A stretch of 64,000 nucleotides of DNA from Phyllostachys edulis (GCA_036346405.1 CM070548.1:86077333-86141332); one strand, 5' to 3'; positions 12,319 to 24,010 are shown, counted from the stretch's first letter. Made by a program: numbers and translations. The notes: generated by a model from the letters alone, not told the origin.

Positions 12319-13967
12319 TTATCTGTTAGACCAGGAGGTTTTTTGGTCATGTTTTTTGATGATGAACACATTGACAATAGAGAGTCTTAGTATTGGTGTT
12401 TAATGAAGAATACATTGTTTTTCGGACATGCTTGTGATCTTAGGTGTTGACATGCTTTGTAATAGCTTTTGAGTGCCTTTGATTTATGTGGAAATCATCC
12501 TTTGTTGGTCTTGTGGTAGGATGATTATGGTGGATTACCATGGATGAAGTCGCATGATATTGTAAGTCACTTAGGTCCGACGATGGTGATAGATGGTCTT
12601 GATCGACGACTCATATTGAAGAAGAACGTTGGACCGTCCGAAAGTAACAGTTGTATTAGCCTTTGGATTGAAATCGCGAGCGATGGTTATCGAGAGGACG
12701 TTCGGACTTTGAACAAGACTCGAGATCCAACGGTTTTGACACACACATCCGACGGCCAAGTCAATCTAGAGCGTCACGTGGCAAGGCATGTGTTTCGAGT
12801 CTTTGCGGCGTTCGGCTTGAGCGAGTACCGCTTGGGAAATGGCGGAAATCGCGTGAGACATAATACCCTTTTTAGATGGCGGTTGCAAAATTCCGTAAGA
12901 CATGTTTTTGAATACTTGGATTTCATTAGAAAGCGGTAATCACGACTTTGAGCCAGATAACCGCAAATCGGTAGTAGTTTTAGTTTTAATCATCGTAGTT
13001 TATGAATGCAAGGTTCGGTATGGATTTTTCGAGAGAGCTTGTTTTGGAGAGTTTTGGATGACTTTGAGGATCGGTAGTATGGGGTGTGTTTTGAGAAACG
13101 AAAAAAAGCAATGTACGGACTAAATGTGGAGGTACGACCGATTGTGCTCTGTGTGTTCTCGCTTTGGGGATTTGGCTAAGTTTTAGATCAAGTTCGAGTA
13201 TCGTTTATTACATCTTTGCATGATGTTGTTTATGCATGTGTGTGAGCTAATGGCTGGTCAAGTTGGAGAACTTATGCCAAGGATTTGTGTTTCTTTGATT
13301 TTTGCATGTGCAGGTTGAGCGTGGAGACAATTATGGTCGTCACGAGGAGGACCTGGACTAGGATGGGAATATCTGAGGTCTAGAAGGTCGTGGATGTCAC
13401 GAGGTGGCCGGGCTCACGCTGGAGCAAGTGGAGATCAAAGGTGGTACACGGAGAAGCTTTGGGAGTTGGAGTCCTGAAGGCTTACGACTTGAGGAGATAT
13501 GGAAAGTGTCAGATCTGGAGATTCTAGAGATATGGAAAACCCGTGTTTGGTAAGGGTTTCGTCCCTTGATTTTTGAAAAAGATAGGGATTGTTGTTGGTG
13601 TCGTTGAAGACTGGAGAGGTCTCTGCCTATAAAAGGAGGCGGAGGAGAGGTCTTTAGGGTGAGCTTTTGAGTGCCTTGATCAGAAGCTTTCGTGAGGGTT
13701 GCTACGTGATTTTAGCGAGAGCTTGAGAGGTTCTTCCGTGGAAGGTGTTTGAGGGTGTTTGAAGAGCACCTAGAAACAAAATTATTGAGTAATAAAGCTT
13801 GGTTTTATTCTATTTTGTCTTAATTGCTTTGTTCAAGACATGGAAATTGCTTAAAGGTCTTAAAGATTCACTTGAGAGGTTCTAGTACATTAGAGCACAC
13901 TGGAAGATTGAAAGGAGGTCAATCATTCAACCCCCTCTCTCGATTGCCATTACGATCCTACATTATC
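12319..13967 (+). mobile_element. Solo Copia (SIRE/Maximus-like) LTR with TTATC target duplication
   Basis: The LTR runs 12324 (TGTTAGACCAGG) to 13962 (ATTACGATCCTACA), 1,639 bp, and is flanked by perfect 5-bp duplications TTATC at 12319-12323 and 13963-13967. It has a TATA box (TATAAAA, 13628-13634), a polyadenylation-type AATAAA at 13791 and the 3' end motif 'TTCAACCCCCTCTCT...CGATCCTACA' typical of grass SIRE-type Copia LTRs. No internal domain or second LTR exists between the duplications, so it is a solo LTR left by recombination between two LTRs. It lies inside the diverged antisense Gypsy-like stretch. Confidence 0.88.
13628..13634 (+). promoter_or_regulatory. TATA box of the Copia solo LTR
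   Basis: TATAAAA followed by GGAGGCGGAGG, about 160 bp before the AATAAA at 13791, in the order expected for the U3/R boundary of an LTR. Confidence 0.6.
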
Positions 13968-14061
13968 AAGTACATTATTTCAAAAGGTCAACTGTTCTGC
14001 GATGTATATGATAAATATTTAATGACCGCAAGTTGTGGATTCACGATATCGTTCGCAATTC

Positions 14062-14390
14062 ACGTCAACTAAAGGTGTTCAAATGCCAAGCTTCGGGCCG
14101 GGCTTGAAAAGCCCGGTCTAAATTTGGCAGGCCCGAGCCCAGCCCTGTCCGAAAAGATGATTTTCTTAATAAAACATATTATTTTAATCTTTTTTGGAAT
14201 AAAAATATATTTTTAAATTCATTTTCAGGGTTAAAATAATAGTTTTTCATTTTTAATTGTTTTTTTCGAAATTTCGGGCCGGGCCGAGCTTTCTTCGAGC
14301 CGGACTTGCAGTCCCAAGCCTGGCCCGAACATGATCGGGCTCGAGCCGAGCCGGCAGGCCGAACCACATGTGAACAGGTCTAGCGTCAAC
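14062..14390. mobile_element. hAT-type miniature element with near-perfect 8-bp duplication
   Basis: The element spans about 14070-14382 (313 bp). Its ends are inverted: TAAAGGTGTTCAAATG on the left and the reverse complement TAGACCTGTTCACATG on the right. Flanks are ACGTCAAC (14062-14069) and GCGTCAAC (14383-14390), 7 of 8 identical, the duplication size of hAT transposons. Inner arms are GGGCCGGGC-rich. No transposase is encoded. Confidence 0.75.
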
Positions 14391-15428
14391 TTTGGTAAAT
14401 ATGGTATTTACCGATACCAAAACGAAATAAAATAGTATTTACCGATATTGAATCGTATTTTAAATAATATTATATTTACCAAATTAATAATACCATATAC
14501 ATCGTATTTACCGAAAAAACCGAATGAACAACCCTAGATGGCGGTGCAATGGCGTTGCAAGAGGGATGGCGTCTCACTAGCGCTGGCGCGCGAGTTGGCA
14601 AGGGTGACTACAATGTGACGAACAGGCAGTGAGGCGGCACCGAGGTGTGGCTTGGTCAAAGGATTGAGGCCAGTCAATGCTAGCACAAGCAATTAATGCC
14701 ACAGCAAGGTGGCAAGTGCGAAGTGAGGTGGTGTGCAAGCGGCAAACCATTGTGTGACATATGGGAGGAAGAAGCAGAGGAGAAAATGCCATGGAAAAGG
14801 ACACCTTTGTGTTAAAAAAACACGACAAAAAAGAAAAGAAGGAATAGCTTAAGATTTCAACCTCAAATCAAAACAACTCAAAAACTTGAAATTTTTCAAA
14901 AATTCGGGTTATTTCAGTTCACCCAACGAACCACCGATTTGCCGATGACGCTCGACGTCGGCTACCCTGACCTGAATACTGCAAGGCCGCGGCGGAACAA
15001 CGTGCGGCGTGCAAGGTTCACGCAAACGAACATTTTGGGTTCGCCTTGGAGATCTACTGCCTCCTGACAAATTGAGCTGGCCCTCACAACTCGCACATCT
15101 CGAACAAAATTCAAACATTCAGATTCCTCAGCACGAAGGCCTCCAAGCTAGCACCAAACGAGTCGAAACTTTGTTTAAAAGAAAAGGGGCGTTGCTATCG
15201 TAGGATTGGAAATGAGTCACAACAGCAGCGAAATCACAGGCGCAAGGAGCAATGAGAATTACTAGGATTTGAATTAACTTGTCATTGCAGCGAAGGGAAC
15301 AAACGAGTTACAACCAGGGGTTGAATCCTACTAATTACTAAACCACTGCAACCATCACAACCTAGAAACACACGACAGATAGCAAGACACAGCAGCACTA
15401 GCAGAAGAAGCACCCGTCGTGCTCAGGC
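14391..15428. other. Intergenic region downstream of histone H4
   Basis: 14391-14540 is AT-rich with repeated GGTATTTACCGATA-like motifs, possibly another decayed MITE. 14541-15220 has weak open stretches on both strands without known domains. The 3' flank of the minus-strand H4 gene lies at about 15200-15428. No gene supported. Confidence 0.4.
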
Positions 15429-15740
15429 TCAGCCGCCGAAGCCGTAGAGGGTGCGGCCCTGGCGCTTGAGCGCGTAGACGACGTCCATGGCGGTGACGGT
15501 CTTGCGGCGGGCGTGCTCCGTGTAGGTGACGGCGTCGCGGATGACGTTCTCGAGGAAGATCTTGAGCACGCCGCGGGTCTCCTCGTAGATGAGCCCGGAG
15601 ATGCGCTTCACGCCGCCCCTCCTCGCCAGCCTCCGGATCGCCGGCTTCGTGATCCCCTGGATGTTGTCGCGGAGCACCTTGCGGTGGCGCTTCGCCCCGC
15701 CCTTGCCCAGCCCCTTACCGCCCTTGCCACGCCCAGACAT
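15429..15740 (-). CDS. H4: Histone H4
   Basis: A single-exon 103-aa protein that begins [20 protein letters not shown] and ends GRTLYGFGG, with all H4 landmarks: the K-rich acetylated tail, the [21 protein letters not shown] segment and [15 protein letters not shown]. It forms the H3-H4 tetramer of the nucleosome core. An in-frame ATG at 15905 would add 55 residues of unrelated proline-rich sequence; the ATG at 15740 is chosen because H4 is invariant in length and starts MSGRGK. A TATA box lies about 100 bp upstream and histone-specific promoter elements lie farther out, consistent with S-phase expression. Confidence 0.98.
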
Positions 15741-15836
15741 CGCCGGAGATCGAAGGACCTCGAACCAACTACCACTGTAGAGATTTGGAATGGATGTGGA
15801 GAGATTGGCGAGGCGGAGCTGTGGATTTGGGGTGGG

Positions 15837-15843
15837 TTTTATA
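15837..15843 (-). promoter_or_regulatory. H4: TATA box of the histone H4 gene
   Basis: On the minus strand CCCTATAAAACCC, centred about 100 bp before the H4 ATG, a normal distance for an intronless plant histone gene. Confidence 0.75.
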
Positions 15844-15989
15844 GGGGGCGATTTGGGAGGGAGGTGAGGAATTTTTCGTTTGGGGTTTGGGCGGGAGGAT
15901 TTCACTTTTCAGGAGATGGTTTTGTTGGACGGGTGGGTTTGGAACGTTGGAGTAGGATTGGAGGGGTGAGATGGGTTCGGCGGTGTTTC

Positions 15990-16007
15990 GCTGGATCGGC
16001 GACGTGG
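15990..16007 (-). promoter_or_regulatory. H4: Degenerate histone type I-like element
   Basis: Minus strand CCACGTCGCCGATCCAGC: about 14 of 18 positions match the plant histone type I element. It keeps an ACGTCG hexamer and the CGATCC half of the reverse octamer. It lies about 150 bp upstream of the TATA box. A weaker octamer-like CACGGATC lies at about 16023-16030. Confidence 0.5.
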
Positions 16008-16092
16008 CGAGGGCGCGGGGTGGATCCGTGGGACTGGGGTTGGTTGGCGTTGGATTCGGATTGGATGGTACAGGATTGGGCACTGCGGTTGG

Positions 16093-16110
16093 GGCGGATC
16101 GGTGACGTGG
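16093..16110 (-). promoter_or_regulatory. H4: Histone promoter type I element (hexamer + reverse octamer)
   Basis: Minus strand CCACGTCACCGATCCGCC matches the recalled plant histone type I consensus CCACGTCANCGATCCGCG at 17 of 18 positions: the ACGTCA hexamer directly joined to the reversed octamer. In wheat H3/H4 genes this element drives replication-linked transcription. It sits about 350 bp upstream of the ATG. Confidence 0.75.
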
Positions 16111-16314
16111 CATTGGTTCCGGGTGAGTGGCTTGCGAGCGAGTCAAATTAGGAGCGTGGCTGGGTGGGCCGGCCTCGTCGGACGGTGGGCAACATGGGCT
16201 TTGTTTGATACGAAAACGATCGTGGCTGTGGAGATTTTCTTGTTGCTTATTCGTGTACTCTGGGGACTTTTTTTTCTTGAGAGAGTGCCGGCAATCCAAG
16301 GACTCGCGTCTATA

Positions 16315-16509
16315 ACTTAGATCTAGATTAAAGATATACAGTACTATCAACTCAACATAAGCTTTAATTTTCGTAGCCATCCTTCGAGGATGCAATAAAC
16401 CTTCATCGTTTCGTGCACCATTACGGATCTCCCAAATATACCACATAATAACAGCAAGAACCGTTGCCTCCTGAGTCGAAGAACGTCTACTCTGGGGAAC
16501 TTGAAACAC
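16315..16509 (-). pseudogene. LINE fragment (C-terminal RNase H-like region)
   Basis: The minus strand reads AVIMWYIWEIRNGARNDEGL and then MATKIKAYVELI. 'IW..RN' followed by a helix of this type is typical of the extreme C-terminal region of plant non-LTR retrotransposon ORF2 proteins. Only about 65 codons remain and no reverse transcriptase is present. It sits about 570 bp upstream of the H4 start. Confidence 0.5.
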
Positions 16510-17590
16510 TCAAAACAGACGACGATAAAATTTCCTCAAGTATTGCTACAAATACTGAAAAAATCACCAACAAACATTGTCAACAACGATTTGATCTAAA
16601 AATTCGAGAAAATAGTAATTGTTGGTTGTTATACATTTTCACCTAACAGTCATTGTCAACATTGGTCTAACAGTCACCTCAAATAGTAGAGTTTGATTGC
16701 ACGGCATCGAAGCAAACCTTAGAAGCTGGTGCTAAGGATGGAAAAATTGAACATTTTTTAGCTAAATATCTGGCTTTAGCACCTATAGTGGTGGTAAGGG
16801 TTAGAGTATAAGTAGATAATAATGGTCTTGTGGAGAAAGATGTTATACGTCCACCTTAACAACTTAAGGGTTGTACATTGTCTCAGCCTATCCGAAACAT
16901 AGGAATTTTACTAATAATTCACTAATACATAGTTTAATTCCCACGGAAATTAGAAGAAAAATCCCGCATCTCAGTGGGTGCTCATTGCTTACTCGTAACG
17001 AATACAAGTATGTTAGTGCGCTCTACGCTGCACCACTGATCTAAGTTTGGTTCAACTGTACACCTATTTTTGAATTGCACAGAATGAATTTGTTTGATGC
17101 CAAAAAAATTGTTTGTTGTGAGCATGTTTATTTGGTGTATAGAACCATCAGCACCATTTCATAAGTTGGCAGTATGGAACTTAGTAATAGGGATAGTAGT
17201 GTCATAGGATATTAGTAAGGTGGTCCATTGTGTACTATGTGTAAAAAGGGAAAAGATATGTAACCTGCTCAATATAGTTTATACTATGTGTAAAATCATT
17301 TATATATTAAATAATGTAATAACTGATTTTGAAATAGCCACGCAATACCATGTGACAAATTTTGCTCTCACGTCCAAGATTCAATCCCCATTAATGCACA
17401 AGTATTTCGTAGAACAATAGAACCATGCAATAACACTAAATAATATTTCTTCCAAAGATCCAAGATATCAACTCCAACGGCTGGCAGTAATATCCCTGAC
17501 CCTCTATAAGATCCTACAAGTCACAATGTGAAGAAAACCATACAAAACTAATATTTCCAATGTGTCAAATGCTATTGGTAGACTCGTCCA
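16510..17590. other. AT-rich intergenic DNA
   Basis: No recognisable gene or element ends. Short open frames only (for example 17220-17420), with no domain. Confidence 0.4.
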
Positions 17591-18499
17591 TTACAGGAAT
17601 GCCAAAAGGAGTGGCTCAAAGTGGCCAGCCATCACTGCAAACCCAGCGAAGTGAAACATTTTCACGATGAATCCGCACATTGAAAGTCTTTTAGCGAAGT
17701 GGAGGCGCGGGGACCGTAAGTGGCGGCGAGACGGGAAGGGGAAGAGGCGGCAGACGAAGAGAGGAGGACGAAGAGGGCGACGCCGAGCCGACACACGGGA
17801 GGGGCGGTGGGGGCGGTGCGGGCGAATAGGAGGAGGGGGCGGTGGGAAGGATTCGAGGGAGGAGGAGTCGGTGTCGCGAGGAAGATGGAGGCGGCCGGTG
17901 CTGTGAGGGGGGAACAGATGGCGGCGGGTGAAGAATCTAGACCCGTCATTATGACTTAATGGAGTATTTTAGTTATTAATGACAAATATATTTATGAGAC
18001 TAACACTTCAATTGTTATACCTATTGTTTAGTCTCAGTGGGATAAAAAGGTGAAAATCAAAGAGGTGTGCATTTGACATTATATTCCTATATCTTGTTGT
18101 ATTCCTCTGAACCAAAATATAGGTTGAACTCCACTAAAAGGTTAACTTGAATATGTGCATATGTTCTTATTATACATTTGTGTATGCACACACTTAGGGG
18201 AGTTCACTCTATGTTTTGTGGTTTCATTAGTATTGATCCATATTCCTTTTTTTCCACATATATTAAAGATCACTACCTTGAAACATATCCTTGAATATAT
18301 AAAACTTGTGTAGTTCATATATACTTATAATTATCTACATTCAATTATTTGCAATTGCAATGGTTATCATCAATTATCAAAGAGAAAAATATTGAAGTAT
18401 CTTGTCCCATCATTATGGGTTAATGGTATGGTGTGGTAATTAATGACAATCACATTGTGAAACTAACATTTTCCATTAGTTGGATGAATAGGTTATGTT

Positions 18500-18870
18500 C
18501 CATGATGATGACGACTTGGGATGACACCATAAGTTGATCATCAAGTTAAGAGAAGACCTATCATGTGCTGATGGAGGGCAAGTCAAAAGAAGATCATCAT
18601 GTATTGATGATATTGAAGTCAAGAGCTTGAGTAAAGGATGCATCACTTATTGATGCGTGTCAAGATCTCGAAGAAAAGGAAATCATCATGTGTTGATGAT
18701 GTTCAAGAAGAGGAGATGATCATGAGTTGATTAGCAAGTCAAAAGAAGACCCATCATGTGTTGATGGAGGTCAAGTGAAAGAGCGCATCATGGGTTGATG
18801 CATATTCAAGTGAAGAACTTGAAGAAAATAAAATCATCATGTGTTGATGGTTTATCAAGTCATTGACCTA
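18500..18870 (+). repeat. Diverged tandem repeat with palindromic CATCA-TGATG cores
   Basis: Six or more units of roughly 50-65 bp, each with a form of ATCATCATGTGTTGATG next to CAAGTCAAGAAGA-like sequence. They lie in the U3 of the solo LTR. Related units recur in reverse at about 54550-54720. Confidence 0.75.
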
Positions 18871-19379
18871 GATTTGAAGTGAAGATGTGCAGCATCAAGC
18901 TTCAAGAAGATGCTCAAGGCAAAGGTATGACTAGTTAGGACTAAGGATGTGTTCCTAGTCTTTTACCGGACTTGGTGTTTGGTTGGAGACTGGATTGCTA
19001 GTATAGGTTGTCGTACTATTAAGAGGGGTCTTGACTAGTAGTTTGAGTTAGTCATATGTTGATAGCTCGTCGTGCTTGCTCTAGCTCTCGTTAGCATGTT
19101 GTCAATATTTACGAATGTGTTTTGCAAATAGTCAGGGCTCATGCATAATCCTTATAGCATGTGACTTTAGTTTACTAATGTGTTTTGCAAATGGTTTAAG
19201 TCCATGTACCTTATTCCTTGTGGCGTTGATTCTAAAAGTCGGCAAATGTGTTTTGTAACTTGTTGAGAATATTGCCTTTAACCCTTGTTTGCATCGTGCA
19301 TCAATTGGCAAATGTGTTTTAAAATTGAGTTGAAGCGAAAGCCAACTATGCTTTTCTCAGAAAAATTGGTAATACTGAC

Positions 19380-20040
19380 GTTCTCTTGGCGGTACTACCA
19401 CAAAGTGGTATGATCGAAAAGTGGTGCGGTACTACCGCAACCCGATCTGACCAAAAAATAGTTGACGGTATGTATTTCACAGAGTGACACCTTTTTGGAG
19501 CTTGAGTGCTCCCATGGAAAGCGGTAGTACCAGAGTTCTTGTGGCGGAACAACCGCGTAGCGGTATGACCGCAAATCCTTTGGCAGAACTACCGTGGAAC
19601 GTTCGGACCATCCGAACGTATGATCTGATCGTGCAGTCATAACGAGTGGTCCGAACGTTCAAACAAATCTGAACGGATCACGTGGACAGTCCGATCGGGT
19701 GAGCTGGCCCGGTCGTACTTGTGAAGCGGTAGTACTAGAGTCTTTTTGCGGAACTACCGCATCACGGTACGACCGCATATCCTGAGAGGAACTACCGCAC
19801 ACCAGAAGTTCCAAACCTTAGTCGGGGTACGTGTTTTCCAGAGAGGGCCAGTTTTGGATCTCTAAGGGAAGCGGTAGTACCGCCCTATGTGAACGGAACT
19901 ACCGGAGAGCGGAACTACCGCATATTCGTTGGCGGTAGTACCGTGCCATATTTTCAACGGCTAGTTTATAGCCGTTACTGTGCAGTCAGTGGAAATTCGG
20001 TAGTACCAGCCGATGAATGGCGGTACTACCACTCGTTCTG
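19380..20040 (+). repeat. Dispersed GCGGTAGTACCGC palindrome cluster in LTR
   Basis: More than ten GCGGTA(G/C)TACCGC-like or GGAACTACCGC motifs in about 650 bp of U3. The same motif recurs at 53720-55240 (reverse copy) and 63410-64000. Confidence 0.8.
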
Positions 20041-20871
20041 ATTTTTTTAGAATCTTTCATCCAATGGCTAGTTTTTGTGCGTGGGCTATAAATACCCACC
20101 TTGGCCAGTTGTGGGCAATGTTGCAGGTGTCATATTCATTTCCTTGAACTAAGAGCAAGCCCTCTCCTTTCTTTTGTGCATGTGTTACACTCAGTGTACT
20201 TAAAGAGCAAACCCTAAGTGCATGTGTTACATTAGGTAGTGGATTGTGTATCCACTTGAGTTTAGATACTTGATTAGTTCAAGTGAGAGTCTTTGACTTA
20301 TTTATCTTGGTGTTTGTTAACACCTAGACGGCGTGGAGGCGTCGTGGTTCGGTAATCTTCTCAAAGAAGGTTGTGAGAAGACCCGAGTGAGTTTGTGAGG
20401 GGTTTGGTGCTCGCCATCTCTAAAGTGGAAGAAGAGCAACCCCGAGTGGATCAAGGTGTTGGTTCATGTTGGAGCCGGTCCAAGTGGTTGGACTTACCTC
20501 GGAGGTGTTTGGCTTAATTCGTAGAGCCGGTCCAATTAGTTTGGGCTTACCTCAACATGGATTAGGGGAGGCTGGCAAGTCTCCGAATACCACGGTAAAA
20601 CATCATTGTGTCATTCTGGTTTGTTCTTTTGTATTTTACTTTGCGCAATTTACATTCATATAATTAAATTGCTTACTTGTATTTGTATGATTGCTATGGT
20701 TATCAATAGTCTTATTTTTTGTGCACTTAGTAAAGACTAGCTGTTTTAGGTTTTAATTGAGCAAAACCGAATTGATCTACAATTCCGCATAAAACTCGGT
20801 TTTAGCCAAAGAAGTTTTTAAAAAATCGCCTATTCACCCCCTCTAGTCGGCCTCCTCGATCTTACAGCGGG

Positions 20872-23800
20872 GCAGCAGAAGAGAGAGCGGCGGGGCAAGG
20901 GAAGAGGAGCAATAATGGGGGCGAAGCAGAGGGTAGGGAAGAGACGGCAGGATCCAGGAGGGTTCTATCCTCGGTGAGAGGCCGATAGAAGAAGGGAGGA
21001 GACGCGTACGCTGCCGCTCGGCGTGATTGAACGGCTAGAAGTGATTCATCGGGGTGTAGCGCCCTTGAGTCCTCCAGTTTGTGATTGCTCGCAGTTGGCG
21101 CAAAATTGGGGAAACGCAGGCGTGGAGGGCATGGGAAGCCAGCGAACACATTGACAACACGCACAATTAATGCAAGCACGAATGCTGATTGGTGGCATCA
21201 AACGGACCAGAAGCGGTTCGCTAGCTTGGGCGCATCCAATGACCTAGAGAACGTGTTTGCTCGCTATTGGCCTAAAATCACCAAAACAAAGACGTGGAGA
21301 CCCTGGCTGCCCGGCGATCTCTCGCCCCATAAATAGTTTATAATTCTCTTGTACTGATAGAACTCACGAAGAGGAAAACAAGCATCATCAAACATGTTTA
21401 CTACTACTCTGATCAATGTCTTTTATATGTCATGGTTATGAAAAATGGACCCGATCAAATGTTTTTTTTTTGCCAACCATGGTAGTCCTCATTTTCCAAC
21501 TCAGGCACACCTGATCTATTTTTGGGTGGAGATCTGATCAAATATTGACCAGACCTAGTATTTTCCTTTTTCGTTAGGACCTAATCAAATGTTGACCAAC
21601 AATATCCAGCTAAGAAATTACAAAAATACTACTCTATGGACACGCATTGCAACACATGTTTTTGTTGTCAGGGTGTGACTGTTGTTGTCAGGGAGGGAGC
21701 TGACTCTTTCCCAATCTCTGTTACCCTTACCCTTCTTCCTTTCAACATCAGGTCACCACACAAAGTTAGGGAGAGATGCCATCGCCGCTACACCATCCCA
21801 TCGTCGCTGGTGATTCTACTTGATGATGGCGACCACCTCCACATCTTTCTGCATCCTCCTCCTGCCCCACGCACCTAAACCCCATCCAGCTTGAAAGTTC
21901 GTGGTGTTAAGGGGAGGGTTTAAATATGAGTTCTACTTGTAGGAGGTGGAAACCGTGTGTTATCAGGGCTTCCAACGAGCGTGTGTGTACTAGACATCTT
22001 TATCTTTACTAATAATAAAAGACTGAGTTTACCCTGTGTGCAGCGAGAGATCATCCCACCCGACTATACGAAAACTGCTCTGTCAGCTACTTCCTCTGAG
22101 CCCACGTCTTGCGAGCCTCACAATTTCTTCCCCATCTCGACATCTCATTTGCCCAAACCACCGCCACCCAACTTCCCCACGATCTCCTCCACGACTCTTG
22201 TCCTTCCTGGCTTCCTCCTGTTTTCCCAACAATTCACCTGCCAAACAACATTCCCTTGCCCTCGTCCGCCCTTGACTCCCCCGAAATCACACCATCGCCG
22301 CTCTACCCCCTTCCCTTCCATCGGCTCTCCTCGCATCTGCCGCATGTGCCCTTCTCCCTTCCCTTCCGTCCTACATCCACGCCAGCTCCACGGCCAGCGC
22401 CCAAATGATGGCGAAGACGCCGCTACAGCACGTTAGGGAGGCCGAGGTAGAGAGGTCGATGGAAGGGAAGACACAAACGCTCCCCGTCGTGGCCTACGAC
22501 CAGCGTGGAGGTCTGATTGGGGCGCCTCCGGTGAGACAAGGGAAGCGGGTCATTGCCGTCCACCTACAACGATCTCCCTCTCATCGATCCTTCCTGTAGT
22601 GCTACGCTGCTTGAGAAGATGTGCTGTGGCGCCCGCAGCCAGAAGGGAAGGCGCCCTCGTGGCCTCCACCACCACTATGCTGCTGTCGTCCGCACCCTCA
22701 CCAACCATCTAGCCTGACCCTTGAATGCATAGCAATTCCATGGCAACTACCACGCCCAACTTGTTTGCCAGGAACGAGCATGTGTGTGAACGTGCAGGTT
22801 ATCTCTTGCGTCCATGTTAAAGGTACATGTTCCTTTTCATCTTCTTTCTCATTCTATGTACTATAGCTACACTTGTCTTTCTCCTCCCCCTTTCCAACTT
22901 CATGAACAACACACTCATTTCCTAGGTTGTGTACAGAATCTTTCAACTTTGCAGTACTTCTACTCAAATTGTTGAGATTGCTTGTTGTTGTTGGGTTCTA
23001 GGACTAACAGCAGCTTCACCACCGCCACAATCACACAGGACGATAACACCTCTGCATTTGCCTCTACCTCTGCCTCCAACTTCATTTGGCTTAGTTGTCT
23101 ATTTGATGTTGGTTCAATATATATATTTTAATTACTGCAATTCAATTCCAATTTCTATGTAATGATTTTAATTTGTCAAGTCGGCAAGACCAAGTTTGAT
23201 GGAAAGATCAATATATGTTTCATTTTATAATATAATTAGCTACTACAGATCAATATATGTTTCTTAATTAAAAAATAGCATGCTTACATTAAACCTTTTC
23301 TTCTTGAATATATTGGTGAGATACATGCCTATCTGTCCAAGAACTTTGTGGTCCTGCCTTCCTGGGTATTGCTTAATTTGCGTAAGGGAAGTACTTCAAG
23401 ATGTACAGAATCTTATTGATATGTCTATTTCCATTTGTTTCATGCCTTGCCTCAACTTGGATTATTTGGGTTACATTGCTTTTAAATAAGCCAGTACAGA
23501 GTTATAGCAGTTAATGTGTGTTAACCTAGGACCAGGCTACGCCTAAGAAACATCAAGCAGAAACGTTAGCAATGAAACATCATTGTGGAGGTGGAGACCT
23601 TCACACCATTGACTACGGTGGCATGCTCAGGGTGTCAATATGGGTCTCACCATGGATGCCGTCCTCCTCTGGCAGAGTCCTAAGCAAGTAGACACCTTGA
23701 ACTGAAGTAGTTCAAACATTCATATGTGATTTGCCCACATCCCACGCACCGTGTTTAAGATTTGATTCCTTGTATAACACTACTATTTTAACTGTTGAAT

Positions 23801-24010
23801 TTCCCAATATCTCAGGAGGATATGAAGCACACAACTTATAATGTAAATGTGCCTATAAGTGGCAACAAATTTCTATTTGCTACTAACGAGGATCTAATAA
23901 TTCTCAATTAATTAAATTGTTTATCTGTAGTTGTTATTATAGATACCAATATCTTCATATTATTCGTAAGGATACCCTTTATCATTAATAAGGGAGAAGC
24001 TTAGCCGAGT
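20872..24010. other. Intergenic region without supported gene
   Basis: 20872-21330 is the GC-rich flank of the solo LTR. 21630-22870 has several overlapping low-complexity frames on the plus strand (proline/serine rich) but no domain or consistent splice pattern. At 21994 the motif ATCTTTATCTTTACTAATAATAAAAG resembles the 5' end of plant Helitrons, but no matching CTRR end was located. 23160-24000 is AT-rich. Confidence 0.35.

Larger units (their letters stand above)
17924..20871 (+). mobile_element. Solo SIRE-like Copia LTR with GCGGG target duplication
   Basis: The LTR runs 17929 (TGAAGAATCTAGACCC) to 20866 (CTCCTCGATCTTACA), 2,938 bp, with perfect duplications GCGGG at 17924-17928 and 20867-20871. 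It has a TATA box at 20087 (TATAAATA) and the grass SIRE end motif TTCACCCCCTCTAGTCGGCC. U3 carries two repeat families: CATCATGTGTTGATG units (18500-18870) and the palindromic GCGGTAGTACCGC type (19380-20030). A second, reverse-orientation copy of the same family is at 47607-55849. Confidence 0.92.
17691..21179 (-). other. Open frame of unknown nature, split by a solo LTR
   Basis: Two GC-rich minus-strand pieces, 21179-20867 and 17923-17691, flank the solo LTR. If the LTR and one duplication copy are removed they read as one uninterrupted frame of 182 codons: N-terminal MLALIVRVVNVFAGFPCPPR, then a proline/serine-rich C-terminal part. In the present DNA the first base pairs of the LTR end supply a stop. 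No domain is recognised and the composition is low complexity, so it may be a 5' leader, a chance frame or a dead gene. Confidence 0.25.

Noticed and set aside
15741..15905. N-terminal extension of histone H4 from an upstream in-frame ATG
   Set aside because: H4 starts MSGRGK in all known cases, and the TATA box at 15837-15843 lies inside the supposed extension.
15513..16151. Plus-strand 212-codon frame opposite histone H4
   Set aside because: It overlaps H4 and its promoter in antisense and has no domain; explained by GC-rich codon usage.
21994..22019. Helitron 5' end (TCTTTACTAATAATAAAAG)
   Set aside because: The start motif is suggestive but no hairpin plus CTRR terminus or helicase fragment was located, so no element can be bounded.
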